Assembly: GCA_009823505.1 (NCBI GenBank)
Contig: VZQC01005595.1
Span: 1,075,538 to 1,139,537, forward strand
Source: Rhizomys pruinosus
Taxonomy: Eukaryota > Chordata > Mammalia > Rodentia > Spalacidae
Length of the DNA stretch: 64,000 nt
Direction: 5' to 3'
The notes beneath the pieces are model-generated. The model worked only from the letters and a program-made list of their open reading frames with translations. It searched no databases and had not been told where the DNA came from. Position 1 is the stretch's first letter, and every line of letters starts with the position of its first letter. Position numbers and translations under genes: made by a program. Below are positions 21,863 to 34,480 of this stretch, one piece after another.

Positions 21863-22747
21863 GATATGTGGCAGAATTTTACCACACATTGAAAGAGGAC
21901 CTATAACCATTATTCCTCAACCAAAAAAGACAACTATAGACCTATATCCTTAATGAATATATGTGTAAAAATCCTTGGCAAAATACTTGAAAACACATAC
22001 AAGAACACATCAAAAAGATCATCCACCATGTTCAAATCAGATTTATTCCAGACATGCAGGGATGGTTCAGCATACATAAATCCATAAATGTAATAAATCA
22101 TATAAATGGACTCAAAGACAAAACCAAATGTTCATCTCAATTGCTGCAGAAAATGCCTTTGATAAAATTCAACATGACTTTATGTTTAAAGTTCTAGAAA
22201 GAACTGGATGTGATGGAACATTCCTCAATATAGTTAAAGCTATATACAATAAGACCACACTAACATTGTTTTAAATGGAAAAAAATTAGAAACATTCCCC
22301 TTAAAGTCAGGAACTTGGCAAGGCTGCCTACTATTTCCACTCCATTTCAGTACAGTCCTTGAAACTTGCTAAGGCAATAATAAAAGTAAAAGAAATCAAA
22401 GGAATACTAATTTCAGATGACATATTATACTTAAGGGATGCCAACATTTTTATCAGAAAACTCTAGAAATGATTAACAGTTTCAGTTAAACGGTATGTTA
22501 CAACGTTAATCTACAAGAATCAGTATTCATTCTATATGCCAACAACAACCAATGGAGCATTCCATTCATAACGGCATCAAAAAGATTAAAAAAAAAAAAA
22601 AAAAACATGACCAAAGTCATTAAATATCTCTAAAATGAAAATTTTAAATCTTTGAAGAAGGATTTTGAGGAAGATAACCAGAAGATGGAAAAATTTCCCG
22701 TGCTCATGGATTGGAAGAATTAATATAGTAAAACTAACCATCCTACC

Positions 22748-23102
22748 TGTATTAGTCACTTTTCTGTTACTGAGATAAAGCACCATGACCAAGGAACTTA
22801 TAAAAGGAAGAGTTTATTTGAGCTTACAATTGACGGTTCCAGGGAATTAGAGTCCATGTGGTGGGAGGCATGGCAGCTGGATCTGGAGCAGCAAACCGAG
22901 GGTCACATCTTGCAAAGAGCACAGGAAGCAGAGAGAGCAACTGTAAACCACTAGGCTTGTTAAACTCACTAAGCCTGCCCCCAATAACGTACTTCCTCTA
23001 GCAAGGCCACACCTTCTAAGACCTCCAAAAACAGTGCCACCAACTGGAGACAAATGTCTGAATACTTACAGCCTATGGGGGACACTCATTTAAACCACCA
23101 CA
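22748..23102 (-). mobile_element. ERVL-MaLR solo LTR (ORR1/MT type)
   Basis: 355 bp starting TGTATTAGTCACTTTTC and ending AAACCACCACA on the plus strand (TG...CA). It has a perfect 5-bp target duplication CTACC (22743-22747, 23103-23107), as expected for ERVL. Diagnostic blocks are GGAGGAAGTACGTTATT-like sequence on the minus strand and CCAGCAAGGCCACACC-like sequence on the plus strand. It is inserted in L1 ORF2. Confidence 0.93.
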
Positions 23103-23605
23103 CTACCCAAAGTAATATATAGATGCATTGCAATCACAATTAAAATTCCCATTACTTTCTTCACAGAATTAAAAAAAAGGACCACAGTTACCAAAAGCAA
23201 CCCTGAGCAAAAAGAGTTATGCATGGGGGATAACTATACCAGATTTCAAACTATACTACAGACCCATAGATCAATGGAACAGAGGACCCAAAACTGAGTA
23301 CACACAATTTCAACCACCTGATATTTGACCCATGGGTCAAGAAGACTCAATGGAGGAAAGGCACGATCTTCAGCAAATGGTCCAGTGCTGGCTATACTGG
23401 ATCACTGATTGTGGAAGAATGAAATTAACCCCTACCTTTCCACCTTGTACAAAATTCAGCTCTAAATGGATCAAAGACCTCGATGTGAATGAAATCTGAA
23501 ACTCTGAAAATGTTAGAAGAAAACATTGGTAGTAACTGACAAGATATAGTTATAGGAAGACTTTCTAAATCAGACAATATTTGGGCAGGTAATAAAGTCA
23601 ACCAT

Positions 23606-24234
23606 TGTTGGTTGTTGTCTAATATATATCATCTGTTGGTCTTTTAATCACACGTGGCCACAATCCACTTGATGTTCTTCCCTCCTAGGACCAGGCTGGC
23701 AGCTTCACAAAGCTGTAAGCCTCAGAGTTGTCTCCTGCCTTCAGGCTAACAGTTCCTAGGCTGAGCCTCTGGCAAGGACAGGGGAGGGAACCACAGGAAA
23801 TCACCCCACAAGAAATGAAAGAAACAGTCTCAAAGAGGGGGTCCAGGAGAAAGACTCAGTTTTATTCATGCCAGCAATGTGTTTATATACCAAAAGCTAC
23901 TGTGCTCTGGCTAAGGAAGTGGGGGGTAGGAGGAAGGGAAGGACGAGCCACCTTGGCTCCTACAAAGGGCAGCAGGGATTTTATTTGTGCAACCAGTAAA
24001 CTAGAGGTGTGACATTTTACTCAAAACTTCAAAGGAATGCCATCAGGGTCTGGAATTTTGCAGAGATAGGTAGATAGGTGAGGCAGGATATACCTCAATA
24101 TCCCAACCTCAGAGAGCTACAGATAACTCACAGAGACAACTTGAATGCCCATGGAGATATCAGATAACTCACGGAAGTTCCAGGACAGGACTTACAGATC
24201 CTGCCTTGAACCATAAAAAAATTTCATTCCTACA
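23606..24234 (-). mobile_element. Solo LTR, class-II ERV-like, 6-bp TSD
   Basis: 629 bp with TG...CA ends and a perfect 6-bp duplication AACCAT (23600-23605 and 24235-24240) inside an L1. On the minus strand it has a TATA box (GGTATATAAACAC) followed by AATAAA (ATGAATAAAACTGAG) and a G/T-rich U5. It is homologous to the LTR at 10,267-10,858. I know of no better name; six-base duplications fit an ERVK-type integrase. Confidence 0.87.
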
Positions 24235-24835
24235 AACCATCAACAAATGAGACCACATTAAACTAAAAAGCTTCATGTAAAGAAAAAAGAAATCATCAGT
24301 GATACATCTGACAGAGTCTTAACATCCAGATTATATAAACTATTCAAAAAACAAAAGGCCAAGAAAACAAATGACCCACTAAAAAGATGGAGTAAAGAGC
24401 TAAACAGAGACTTCACAAATGAAGAAGATGGCTGAGAAACAGCTCTTTTCACAATAGGCAAGAGATGGAAAAAAGCAAAGTGTCCCTGAACTGATGAGTG
24501 GATAATGAAAATGTAAATGTATATTTACATAATGGAGTTCTATGCAGCAGTTAAGAAAGACAACATCAAGAGTTTTGCAGGTAAATGGATGGAACTAGAA
24601 GCTGTTTTGCATAGTCAAGGAACACAATCTCAGAAAAACAAAGGAAATATTGTTTCCTTCATCTGTGTATCCTAGCACTAACTCCTTATATGTAAGTCAA
24701 GACAGGTAATTTGTTAATAAAAACAATAACACTTTGACTTATATTATGATAGATATAGCATGAAATTTATGTCTCTATTTCCCTAAGTTCTAAGATTTAT
24801 GACAAAGAAAAAATATCTTACTTAAAAGTACATTA

Positions 24836-25069
24836 GGGCTGGAGAGATGGCCTAGCAGTTGGGAGAACCGACTGCTCTTGAAGAGGACCCAGATTCGATC
24901 CCAAGCACCCACATGATGGCTAAGAATGGACTGTAGCTCCAATTCCAGGATAACTCCAGTTCCAGGGGAATCCGAGACCCTCTTCTGACCACTGCGGCAT
25001 TGCACGACACAGGTACACAAACCTACATGCAGACAATACATTCTTACACATACAAAAATAAACAAATAA
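24836..25069 (+). mobile_element. B2 SINE with target-site duplication
   Basis: GGGCTGGAGAGATGGCCTAG head, B-box GATTCGATCCC, two internal minisatellite units and an A-rich tail. Flanked by AAAAGTACATTA (24824-24835, 25070-25081), inside an L1 3' UTR. Confidence 0.96.
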
Positions 25070-25450
25070 AAAAGTACATTAAAACATACATCAACTGGCT
25101 TTTTACCAGCATGCAACTTTACTGTTAAAATATGAGTCTGTAACATCCTCTGCAATTAACTTATAGGTTTTTTCCAGCCTTCGTAATGTTGGTATATGTG
25201 TGGAGTGCATATATGCATATATTAGAGGAACATAAAATTAAAGGGACCAAAAATATCATGTTCCAAGAACTGAGCAAAATAGTAAACTTCATAAAATTTT
25301 TTAAAAAACTGAGAAGAGATGCAAGACTGGACTTAATATGTGTGGCACAATATATGAATACTGGCAGGGAGCAGCATAGATGGGAGAATGGGTCTAAACT
25401 GGATTAAGAAAAATTGTATGACATGCACAAAAGCTCAATAAAAAAATTAA

Positions 25451-28149
25451 GGAGGAAAAACATCGGTTTTCTGTACTAAGTGATAAACATTACCGATGTA
25501 CGATGACAACTTGTCCTTGTCAAGCTCAAGTGAGCAATGTCTAAGTAGCAGGAAACTAAAGTCATTATATTATTTATATTGAATGTAACAGTAGTATGCC
25601 ATTATCAAAGAAAAAAGGCCAATTCATAAAAGGAAAAAATGCTTTTGACGGTTATCTCTTTCATTAATTAAAATATTTTGTTGCTTATTGTTACCTATAT
25701 TTTCAGATAGAAATTCATGACCATTCCAATTTTTATGTTCATGCATGTGATTATTGGAAGCAAATGCTTTCAGAATTTTCTTTTCAACTCCTTCTGAAGA
25801 GTTAGCATATGAGCTGCCCTGGAATTCATTTCCTGGACTTAATTTGCGTATGTTTCATCTTTGTGAAACTTTCATCAAAATGAAATGTTCCAGGACTCAA
25901 GTTGCTTATATTATTCCATTCCAGCTTTTTTCCCACACTTTCTGAAATTGTATTACACAACTGTCAATTATTTTGTTATTATTCCTTAAGCATTTTCACA
26001 TGTGCCCAATTTTAATTTGTCTTCCTGAGTGTTTTAGCTGGGAGGCCTTGTATTGTTTTATGTTCACATTGACTTGAGGTAGTTTATGTAAAGTATTTTG
26101 CCACTTTCTTCACCAAGCTTCATATTTCTAGGGATTTTTTTTTGTAATTTTCTGCTCTCTACTTTTATTTGTTTTATCATATTCTTTTATTTCAAGGAAA
26201 TTTCACAATATGTTTTCATTTGTTTTGTGATGAACTGTTTACAATGCATATAATGCTACATCTAATTCATCTTTATGAGTTTCCTTGGTATTGTTTTCTT
26301 GTCCAGAGCATCATTTTAGTTAGAAGATCAATTAATATTTTTCTTATAACTTTACCATTTTGTCTACCATGATAGGGGATTCCAAAGAATTTACCCTAGC
26401 ACTCAGTGATCTTTTCAGATATAAACTTTGAATATGCGTAGTCGTTCCAAAGGTAGATGAATTTTAACATTAACTCATTTTTATTTTCTGCTTAATTTCT
26501 CTGTAGTCCTTGAAAATTTATTACCTCTGAAAGATTAAAAGATGAGTATTTAGTCACACAAAATATTCAGATATTAAATGTGTGATTTATACATTCTCTA
26601 ATGTATTTTAGTGGAAGTCAAAATAGAAATGAGATATTCTGGGGGAAGATGCGTAGCAGAGTTTTACATCTCATCAACTGAATAAATGCCACTTAAATAG
26701 AGGCCTGCAGGGTAATTAGAGTGACATGTTACCACAATCACTGTAAAATTGACTGAAAATGGTAGAAAACAGATAAATATAAAATAATCATTGGACATCC
26801 TAAATTTTCCAGACAGGAATAAGCAATAAACCTACTGAACTAACAAAAATTGTATAAATATGTCGTTTTGTCTAAAGTGAAGAGCAGAGTCCCAATCTGC
26901 AAGTAAGACTTCAGTTCTGGAGAGCCAATGGCTGGCAGGAATAGCAACTTACTTGAGAACAGCAGGTTCTTTCTCCAATGCGTGTCTTCCCTTTCTTCAT
27001 TGCTGCTTTCCAGTACACATTCAACCATTTTCTTTCATTTCGGGAGCAGAATGTGTTTTCATGGAGAAGAACTGTGTCTCAGATATTTTACATGGAGAGC
27101 ATTATCTGTTGCTAATTTACATGCATTAACTTTTTAGAACTTTTGTGTGCATTAGGTTTGCACATTTCTTGATTATCTTTGAGTTGATATTGGATATGAT
27201 CGAATTCATTAAGGAATTCTGAATAAAGTCAACAAAGGTGCATTAAATAGAAGTGAATTATTGTGCCTAAATTACTGAATATTAAATGGAATAAATAGCC
27301 TGTAATGGTGATCATTTTACATTTTCCAGGATTTGTCAATGCCAGTGGCGAAAGGAGAATTCCAAATGCAATTTGTACAAGAAACTTAACATAGGAGGAG
27401 TCTTTGATTTATCTGTGTCATTGGCTGGAAATACAAGGGTCTGCCTATGATGGAGTCAAGAGGAACCAAGAAAATAGGAGAGCAGAGGTGGAAGTCAAAT
27501 CACAGTGATCCAGGAAGCCCAGGCAGTTGCTGAGATAGACAGACTGAAGCACATCTCCCTTTCATGGTTGCTCAAGAGGAAAACAACCTTTACTTTTTCC
27601 TCATATGACACTTTTATGTTGCAGACCTTCTTAAATGTATGATCAGAAATCTGTATGGTTATAAGCAACTGAGATGGTGGCCATTGGTGAAAACATCAAG
27701 AGTAAACCAATGTGCTTTTCTACATTCTTTGTATATCCACAAGCATTTTAGATTAATTTTATATATTTCTTTAAAGAAACTTCCAGAATTATTATAAGAT
27801 TTCAATGTACTATACCAGTTTAACAGGAAATGTTTTTGCTTTAACTTAAATGCTTTTGATAAATGTTGGGCTATTTAAAAAAAATTTTTTTCATGTACTT
27901 TGATAGTTGTGATTTTAGGGATTTTTGCCTGCTTGATCTAATTTGCCGTGTCAGCATGCAGGTGGTTATCATATTCATATTGTATCCTTTTAATGTTGCT
28001 ATAAGATGCCCACATTTTATTAGTGCTGTTTACAAATTGCTTTTATTTTTTAATGTATTGTGGTTACCATGCATCTACTGACCTAAAAATATGAAGTATG
28101 GCCGTCTGTGTACATGATGGGTCTTTGGATATACATAGATCTTTAAAAT
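25451..28149. other. No gene; largely unassigned DNA
   Basis: AT-rich sequence without SINE, LTR or clear L1 landmarks and without a coding frame above about 70 codons. Some AT-rich stretches (26.0-26.4 and 27.8-28.1 kb) could be very old L1. Confidence 0.5.
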
Positions 28150-28550
28150 AATTGACTGAAAAAGTAAAGTTTTCAGACCCTCCATACATATACCACAATT
28201 ACAAAGTCTGAAAATAAGTGGTCACTTAATCCTAGAGCCTGTTAAGGAATTCACATTCTAACAGCATAGTTGCCTTTAGATAAAAAGAAATGTAACATTA
28301 ACTTTTCTCAGCTTAACTTTCAACTGTGGATTTAATGTTAGCATCCACAAATGAGGGATACCATTCATCCTTTGTTTTTCTGGAACTGTGTTACTTCACT
28401 TAATATAACGGCATTGTAATTGTGGTATATGTATGGAAGGTATATATTCATATATTAGAGTAATATAAAATTAAATGGAAAAATGTGAACTCCTAAACAT
28501 AAAAAAGAAAAAAAAGTAAGGAAAAGTGAGGAAAAGGATGAACATACTAG
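28150..28550 (+). mobile_element. L1 3' UTR fragment with 5' inversion
   Basis: 28,150-28,412 is L1 3'-end sequence on the minus strand. It includes the ORF2 stop region (TTTGTTTTTCTGGAACTGTG) and part of the 3' UTR. 28,413-28,550 is the adjoining 3' UTR part on the plus strand, ending A-rich. About 26 bp around TGTGGTATATGTATGGA occur in both arms in opposite orientation. This is the hallmark of twin-primed L1 integration. Confidence 0.8.
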
Positions 28551-28610
28551 TTAAAATTATATAAAGTAAGAATTTTAAATTACTAAGTATGAATATTTTA
28601 TATCTGCTGG

Positions 28611-28972
28611 TGTATTAGTCACTTTTCTGTTGTTGTGATAAAACTACCATGACCAAGTGAACTTATAAAAGGAAGAGTTAATTTAAGGTTGTGATTGATG
28701 GTTCCAGGGAATTAGAGTCCATTGTGGTGGGAGGCATGGTGGCCGGGGATGGAGCAGAAAGCAGAAGTTCACATCTCACAATGAGCACAGGAAGTCAAGA
28801 AAGAGACTGGAGAATGGCAAGCCTTGTTAAACTCACTAAGCCCACCCCCAATGACATACTTCCTCCAGTATAGCCACACCTTCTAACAACTCCCAGAACA
28901 GTGCCAGCAACTGGGGAAAAAATGTCTGAATACTTAAAGCCTATGGAGGACACTGTCATTCAAACCACCACA
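28611..28972 (-). mobile_element. ERVL-MaLR solo LTR
   Basis: 362 bp, TGTATTAGTCAC...AACCACCACA, with a perfect 5-bp duplication GCTGG (28606-28610, 28973-28977). It is the same family as the LTR at 22,748. Confidence 0.93.
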
Positions 28973-29057
28973 GCTGGTTACATTATGAAACTCATATAAA
29001 CAATGAAATGTGTTTGAAAGCATATATGAAGAATATGCCATCTATAAGAATGAGAAA

Positions 29058-29532
29058 ATAAAAGTAATCCATGGATTAACACACCATCCAAACATCAGTG
29101 TCTAACAAAGTAACCTACCATAGTAATTAGCAATGTTTAAATACATATATATCTAATCACTTGTGGTTCATTAGTAAGATTGAAATGTTATTCCTGGACA
29201 AATAGTCAACCCATGAAAGGAAACAGCCAGAACTGATCAGAGTCCAAAACAACATCTGCAGACAAAGTAGACTATTCTGCTTCTCGTCCACCTGTGCCGC
29301 TTTTCTAGCCTAAGGAACAATCTGTGGAAGAGAGGGAGTGGTAGAATGTAAGGGCTGCAATTGGGGTGAATGGTAAAACTACAATATAGTCTGGACGCTT
29401 ATTTGGTCAACTTGATTGAACATTCAAGCCCCTCCAGCTGGATGGTGGGAGCCTTGGGCTGTGTGGGTTTGGGCACAACTGCTTGCAAATTGGTTTTATA
29501 TGAAGGAAGCTTGTACTCAAAAAAAAAAAAAA
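29058..29532 (+). mobile_element. ERV-like internal fragment ending in oligo(A)
   Basis: It is collinear with 3,360-3,835 of copy A (blocks TGGATTAACACACCATCCAAACATC-like and GGTTTTATATGAAGGAAGCT) and ends in 13-14 A residues at 29,519-29,532. No LTR adjoins it. Confidence 0.75.
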
Positions 29533-29534
29533 GG

Positions 29535-31770
29535 AGCTAGATACTGAAAACTCTTTAAAGCAGGTTTTCATGCCAGGCCTGAAGAAGGCCAAGAGCTTGG
29601 AGGAAGATAGTATTAAAATCCACTCTGTAAGATTTGTAGTTTAAAAGTGTATACTTAAAAATAATATATATTTATACAGAGAGGTATTTCAGTAGAGATC
29701 TATACAGAAATACAAAATAAACCATATAGGTTAATGGACTTGATTTCTCTGAAGTCATAGTCCAGTCATATAGCTTTAAAGAGCAAAGTGTATATTGGGT
29801 AAAATTTATTTGACAGGTAATCAACTCTGCCCAAGCTTTATCCACATATTATAGGATATTTTAAGGCTTAGTGAAATGTTTAGATTAGTTAAATCTTGTT
29901 GTAGGCTTTGGTGAAAGTGGTAATACATTTGAACTAATTGGGAATATAAAATGTTAATTGTTTTATTTATAATTTGTATTGAACTTCCAATAGTAACGTT
30001 GGGGTTAAGGTACACAAATGGTCTCTATAGTTTTCTGAATTATACAAAATCACATTGTAACACTTTCTTTTACTTGTAGAATAATTTAAAGGAATTAAGC
30101 TTAAATTTACTTCCCAAATAAGTAGCATACAGTAAATGAGAAACAGATTGGGTAAATTTAATGAAGACTTAAGCCTTGGCTCCTGTTTATGGGTATGTGT
30201 AATACAACTTAGGCATCTATAGGTCAAAACATAAAAATTTAAAAAAACAAAAAGAAGGAGGTGGGAAGTGGGGTAGTATCCCTTCTGGGACACAAATGGA
30301 AAACTCTGTGTTCCAATCCAATTGATAATTTCAATTTTGAGATCTTGAGACTAACATTGGGAGGAGAATTGTATGTTCCCACAGGTAAAAATCACCAATC
30401 TAAATGCCTGAAAACGTACAACTTTTGGCTATGCAGGATGGACTGGGAAATGCCAGCAGAGAGGCTGACCCATCTGAACACTAAAGAAAGAGTCACAGAC
30501 ACTGAACATCTCTCTGAATTCTATTGGGGTTAACTGTATATAATGGGCCCTAAAAAAGTTTACCTTCCAGATGCTGAGAAACCTTCCTACCTCTCCCCTT
30601 TATAGGAAAAAGAAAAACATGATGGTACTGAAGTCATTCCTTAACTGTAAATTAGAGCCAACACTTATAGTGGTAATTTCTTATAAAACAGGTATAACTA
30701 ACCTTTTTTAATTGACTGATAGGCATAGGAACTGTGAAAGAATAATTCTCTACCTAGATCAAAATTGAATAGTAAAGTCTTTATAAGCTGTGTAATTAAG
30801 CAAAATATATTAGTACAGGAAAGCTCTGACATCAGCAATGAATTATTCTGCCTAGGAGATGTTGGCTAGGGGATTCAACCCCCCCCCCCACAAATTACAA
30901 AGGCCTTTTGTCTATAAGTGGGATATATGCAAGGAGAAAGGCAGTAAGTCCCTGTTGTCGAAGACCTGGTGTGATCATGAAAAAATGTTATGAGACGTCA
31001 CTTGCTAATGTACAACTGGCCTCTGAAATGCCGGAGAGCATTATCAAAGGCCCCTAAAGCAATACAGCAAAATGTTGGTCTCCTTAAGACAAGCAAGACT
31101 CCTCCGTCATTCCTCTGTGTATCAGCTACACCTCAACAGCCTGGAGATACTGTGCAGCAGTGGCAGCCATGTGTCTGTATACATCCCAAATCTAATTGGC
31201 TATTAGCTCTCTCCTTAGAGGAGTAACTCACAGCAGATGCCACAAGCTTATGTCCTCTAGTTGTTAGGAGATGTTATAAGCCACAATAAGAACTTGTCAC
31301 CCTTTATAGAGAAGCCACAGTTTGTGGATTAGCATACCATCCAAGCATCTGTGTCTATACTCACAGCTAAGCTTGCCATAATAATTAGTACTGTTTAAAT
31401 GACTGTACATCCAATTGCTTGTGTTTTGTTAGTATGACTAAAAAGGTATCACTGAATAAGCTGTCAATCCATGAAGGGAAACAACCTGAATAGACTAGAG
31501 TCCAAAATGACAACTCCAAATAAAGTAGACTGTTTTCTTCTCACCCACTCGTGCTCCTTTACCAAAGCCTAGGGAAAAATTGCGGAAGAGGAGGCGTGGT
31601 AGAATGTAAGGGCTGCAGAGAGATAGGGGTGAATCGTGAGACTACAGCAATATAGACTAGACTCCTAATTGATCGACATGCCTGTGCATACAAGGATCAC
31701 CAACTGGACTATGGGAACCTTGGGTTGTTCAAAATTTGGACAAAGATACTTGCAAAATGCACCAATTACG
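29535..31770 (+). mobile_element. ERV-like internal region, LTR-less, closest to the provirus
   Basis: It matches the reverse complement of about 16.25-18.49 kb in the provirus over its whole length: CTTTAAAGCAGGTTTTCA at the start, GGGAACCTTGGGTTGTTCAAAA near the end. Frames are short. The longest (30,261-30,533) has a segment ending GRMDWEMPAERLTHLN-like that is partly preserved in the 57.8-kb copy, but I cannot assign it to a retroviral protein. It follows the oligo(A)-ended fragment head to tail. Confidence 0.78.
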
Positions 31771-32729
31771 TAACTGGACGGCAAACTGAGTAACATCAAT
31801 GTTATCTGAAAACAACTGTGTTATTATATTGTAGAATCCCGTAAAAATAAACAAATAAAAGAGGAAAAAAAAGAAAGAGAAAATATGAATTTAAAATGCC
31901 TTCATACAAAACAGTTATTGTAACCTGTTTAAACACATGTATGACATTAAATAACTTAAGACAACAAATAAAAAGGAAAAAAGTAAAGTTTACTAATAAT
32001 TTCATACAGCTTTTCTGCTTTTGGTAGGTAATTTTTCATATGTCTCAATTTCTACATATCTGTAGGAAAATATCCTGAAAGAGATGTCAACAATAATTGT
32101 AAAGTAAAAGGTTGGAAGTTTCAAATAATGTTTTCTTCTATAGGAAACATTTTCATCTTGATTTTTAGTGAAAAATGTGAAATATTTGGATAATACTTCA
32201 TTTGTAAGAGAGGTCAAAAAAGTTTAATGGTGATTATAAGACTAACAATTCCCAAAACTTGGGATTATTTTCCTACACATATTATTTAATTGTATTTAAA
32301 GCTTCCTTGGGGAAATGTTTTAAATATGGATTCCCTGACTACTGCTGCTACTGAGAAATAAAGTCGCTTATCTCTAATTGAGTAGTTTCATACAATCTTT
32401 CAGTACTTGTAAAACTATGGCATGCCAGCATGTTAGCCTAAGGATATAGATATGCAAAACAAAATCTAAGACACTTCTCAGTTTTACCATGTATGAATAT
32501 TTTATTAGATTTATTCTTTTTTTTAATGCCATGATAGGATTGGCATTTTATTTTCAAATTTTTACTACTATAAAATGTGCAATTTTGTATATTAACTTTA
32601 CATTTTGAATTTTTGTTTAATGTTTGAATATGTTAATTCTAATGATGCACAGACTTTATTAAACTGATGGTAAATTTCCCCTAGTTTTTCTCATATACTA
32701 TCATGGTTATGGTACCAAATCTACTCCTG
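31771..32729. other. No gene; possible L1 3' UTR remnant then unassigned DNA
   Basis: 31,785-31,860 resembles the L1 3' UTR at 43.2 kb (AACAACTGTGTTATTATA versus AGCAACTGTGATGTTATA). The rest is AT-rich and unassigned. Confidence 0.45.
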
Positions 32730-32985
32730 CTCTTCTATTTATTTTCTTTTGTTACAAAAACACTGACCAACTTTGGAATAAAGGGCATATTTCAGATTAT
32801 GTTCTGCAATCCATTATCAATGAAGCCAAGGTAAGAACTCAGGCAGGAGGTTGAGGCAGAAACCATGGGAAAAGGCTGCTTGCTGGCATCTTGTCCCATG
32901 TAATATAGCCCAGGCCCCTTGCCCTCTTATGGCAGAGTGGCCTGGGTCCTCCTATATCAATAAACAATCAAGAAAGTGCTCCTCA
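32730..32985. repeat. Rodent interspersed repeat fragment, unnamed
   Basis: The order of blocks (TTTTGTTACAAAAACACTGACC, AACTCAGGCAGGAGG, GAGGCAGAAACCATGG, GCTGCTTGCTGGC, AATCAAGAAAGTGC) matches a medium-reiteration repeat common in mouse-like rodents. I suspect a short hAT-Charlie/URR1-like element, unconfirmed. Confidence 0.5.
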
Positions 32986-33279
32986 GAAATGCTTGGAGGC
33001 CAACATGAAGAAAGTGTTTCTTCAAATTTGATCCCCCTTTCCAGGTATTTCTAACTTTGTGTCATGTTCAAAAAACTAACCAATACAAGGCAACCTTGTC
33101 AAAATGACACAGAAAGCTTACTGTTAAACCAAAAACTTTCCTTTATTTGTCTCCAATATTTCATATTAATATTAATAAATCAATAAGTCAAAGCATAGCA
33201 TTAAAAGTCCCAGAGTCTAAAAATTTTACACATTAAAAATATTCAATGTCTTTTAAAAAATCTAGTCTCAATAAATTTA

Positions 33280-33970
33280 TATTTTGAGAATTTCTTGCAT
33301 GAGTTATATATGCACATCATTTCCACTCTTCTCTTTCCCCAATCCATTCTGTACCCCCAACTCCTTCTCAATTACTTGACTTCTTATTATTGTTACATAC
33401 ATGTGCACACACACATAAACACACACATTATATAATATATATTATATAATATATATATAATATATATATATATATAGTACTACATATGTTCCAGGATGAT
33501 AGATTACTATTACATAAACTGGTTTCCATTAGTTTTTCTTATGTTTTTGAAGTTTGAGTTTTTGGGCTTGACCACTGGTGTATGATAAATTATCAGGGAG
33601 CTCATCCCTGGAGAAAATTCTTCTTCTTCTTCTTTCAGCCACTATTGATTATTTGTAGTTCTTCATTTAGAGAGGGGAGCTTATGAGACTTTACTCATTC
33701 ACAATGGCATGTCAATGGGCATGACAACAAGACTTGTCATTATGCAAGTCTTGTTTATGGAAAGATATTGTTGAGATTTCATGTGTACAACTTCCTTGTA
33801 ATGTGTAGAAGACACTACCTAGCAGCAATGGTCCTGATCCTCTGGGTCTTAAAATCATTTTCTACCATGTAATCTGAGGCTTATGTGTAGGGTTTATATT
33901 TTAAATTTATCAATTAGGGTAAGTCACCCAAAATAACTTAATTATCTGCATTTTGATCAGTTGTGGATCT
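33280..33970 (-). mobile_element. Rodent L1 (Lx-like) 3' UTR, antisense
   Basis: The sequence runs from TTTGAGAATTTCTTGCATGAG through CATCATTTCCACTCTTC, GGGAGCTCATCCCTGGAGAA, TTGTAGTTCTTCATTTAGAG and TATTGTTGAGATTTCATG to GAAGACACTACCTAGCAG. This is the typical minus-strand reading of old rodent Lx 3' UTRs. An AT microsatellite lies inside. Confidence 0.78.
33430..33476 (+). repeat. (AT)n-rich microsatellite
   Basis: Imperfect TATA/ATATAA repeats following a short CA run. Confidence 0.93.
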
Positions 33971-34318
33971 CCATAGTAGTTTCTATCTGTTGCAAAAAAA
34001 TATTTGATGAATTCTAAGAGCTACACTTTTCTGTAGATGTAAGTTCAAGTATTTCAAATAAAGTTGTATTGATCATATTGAGTTGTATTGATTTAGAAAA
34101 AGGGCCATAGTTGATTCTCCTGTAAGATACATGACCTCTCTAGCCCCTGTAAAATGCTAAACAACTTACTTTCTTACTCCAAAAGGGAAGAATTTTGTAA
34201 TAAAATAATCAGGAGTCCAAAATCCAGCCATTCCAAAATGTTGACATTTGTAAATCACTAGCATATAATTTAGTCCTCAAGGGCCTGGACAGCTCCACTT
34301 TTGTGGCTTTGCCATCAA

Positions 34319-34319
34319 C

Positions 34320-34354
<35 letters not shown>
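34319..34354 (+). repeat. (CA)n microsatellite
   Basis: Uninterrupted AC dinucleotides. Confidence 0.97.
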
Positions 34355-34356
<2 letters not shown>

Positions 34357-34449
34357 TTTCTTATACACCCAGGTTGCCTTCAGTCCTCACCTGTCTGCTC
34401 TATATTGGAGGCCAGCCCATAGTCCTTGCATCTCCAATATCCTGGAACA

Positions 34450-34451
<2 letters not shown>

Positions 34452-34480
<29 letters not shown>

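Larger units (their letters stand above)
21863..25450 (+). mobile_element. L1 LINE, ORF2 RT domain to 3' end (probable continuation of the 5.2-kb L1)
   Basis: It starts in the RT domain, with sequence matching 13,995 onward of the neighbouring L1 (YRPISLMNI-like at about 21,940), and runs to the 3' UTR and A-rich tail at about 25,450. Frames are broken everywhere. It is interrupted by a MaLR LTR, a solo LTR and a B2. An internal deletion of about 330 bp joins the segments at about 24,440. It has no 5' end of its own, and its start is collinear with the stop point of the L1 at 10,230, less about 0.6 kb. Confidence 0.85.

Noticed and set aside
30261..30533. 90-codon frame in the ERV-like internal region as a retained viral gene
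   Set aside because: Only part of the frame is shared with the other copies, which are all broken; no recognisable retroviral domain.
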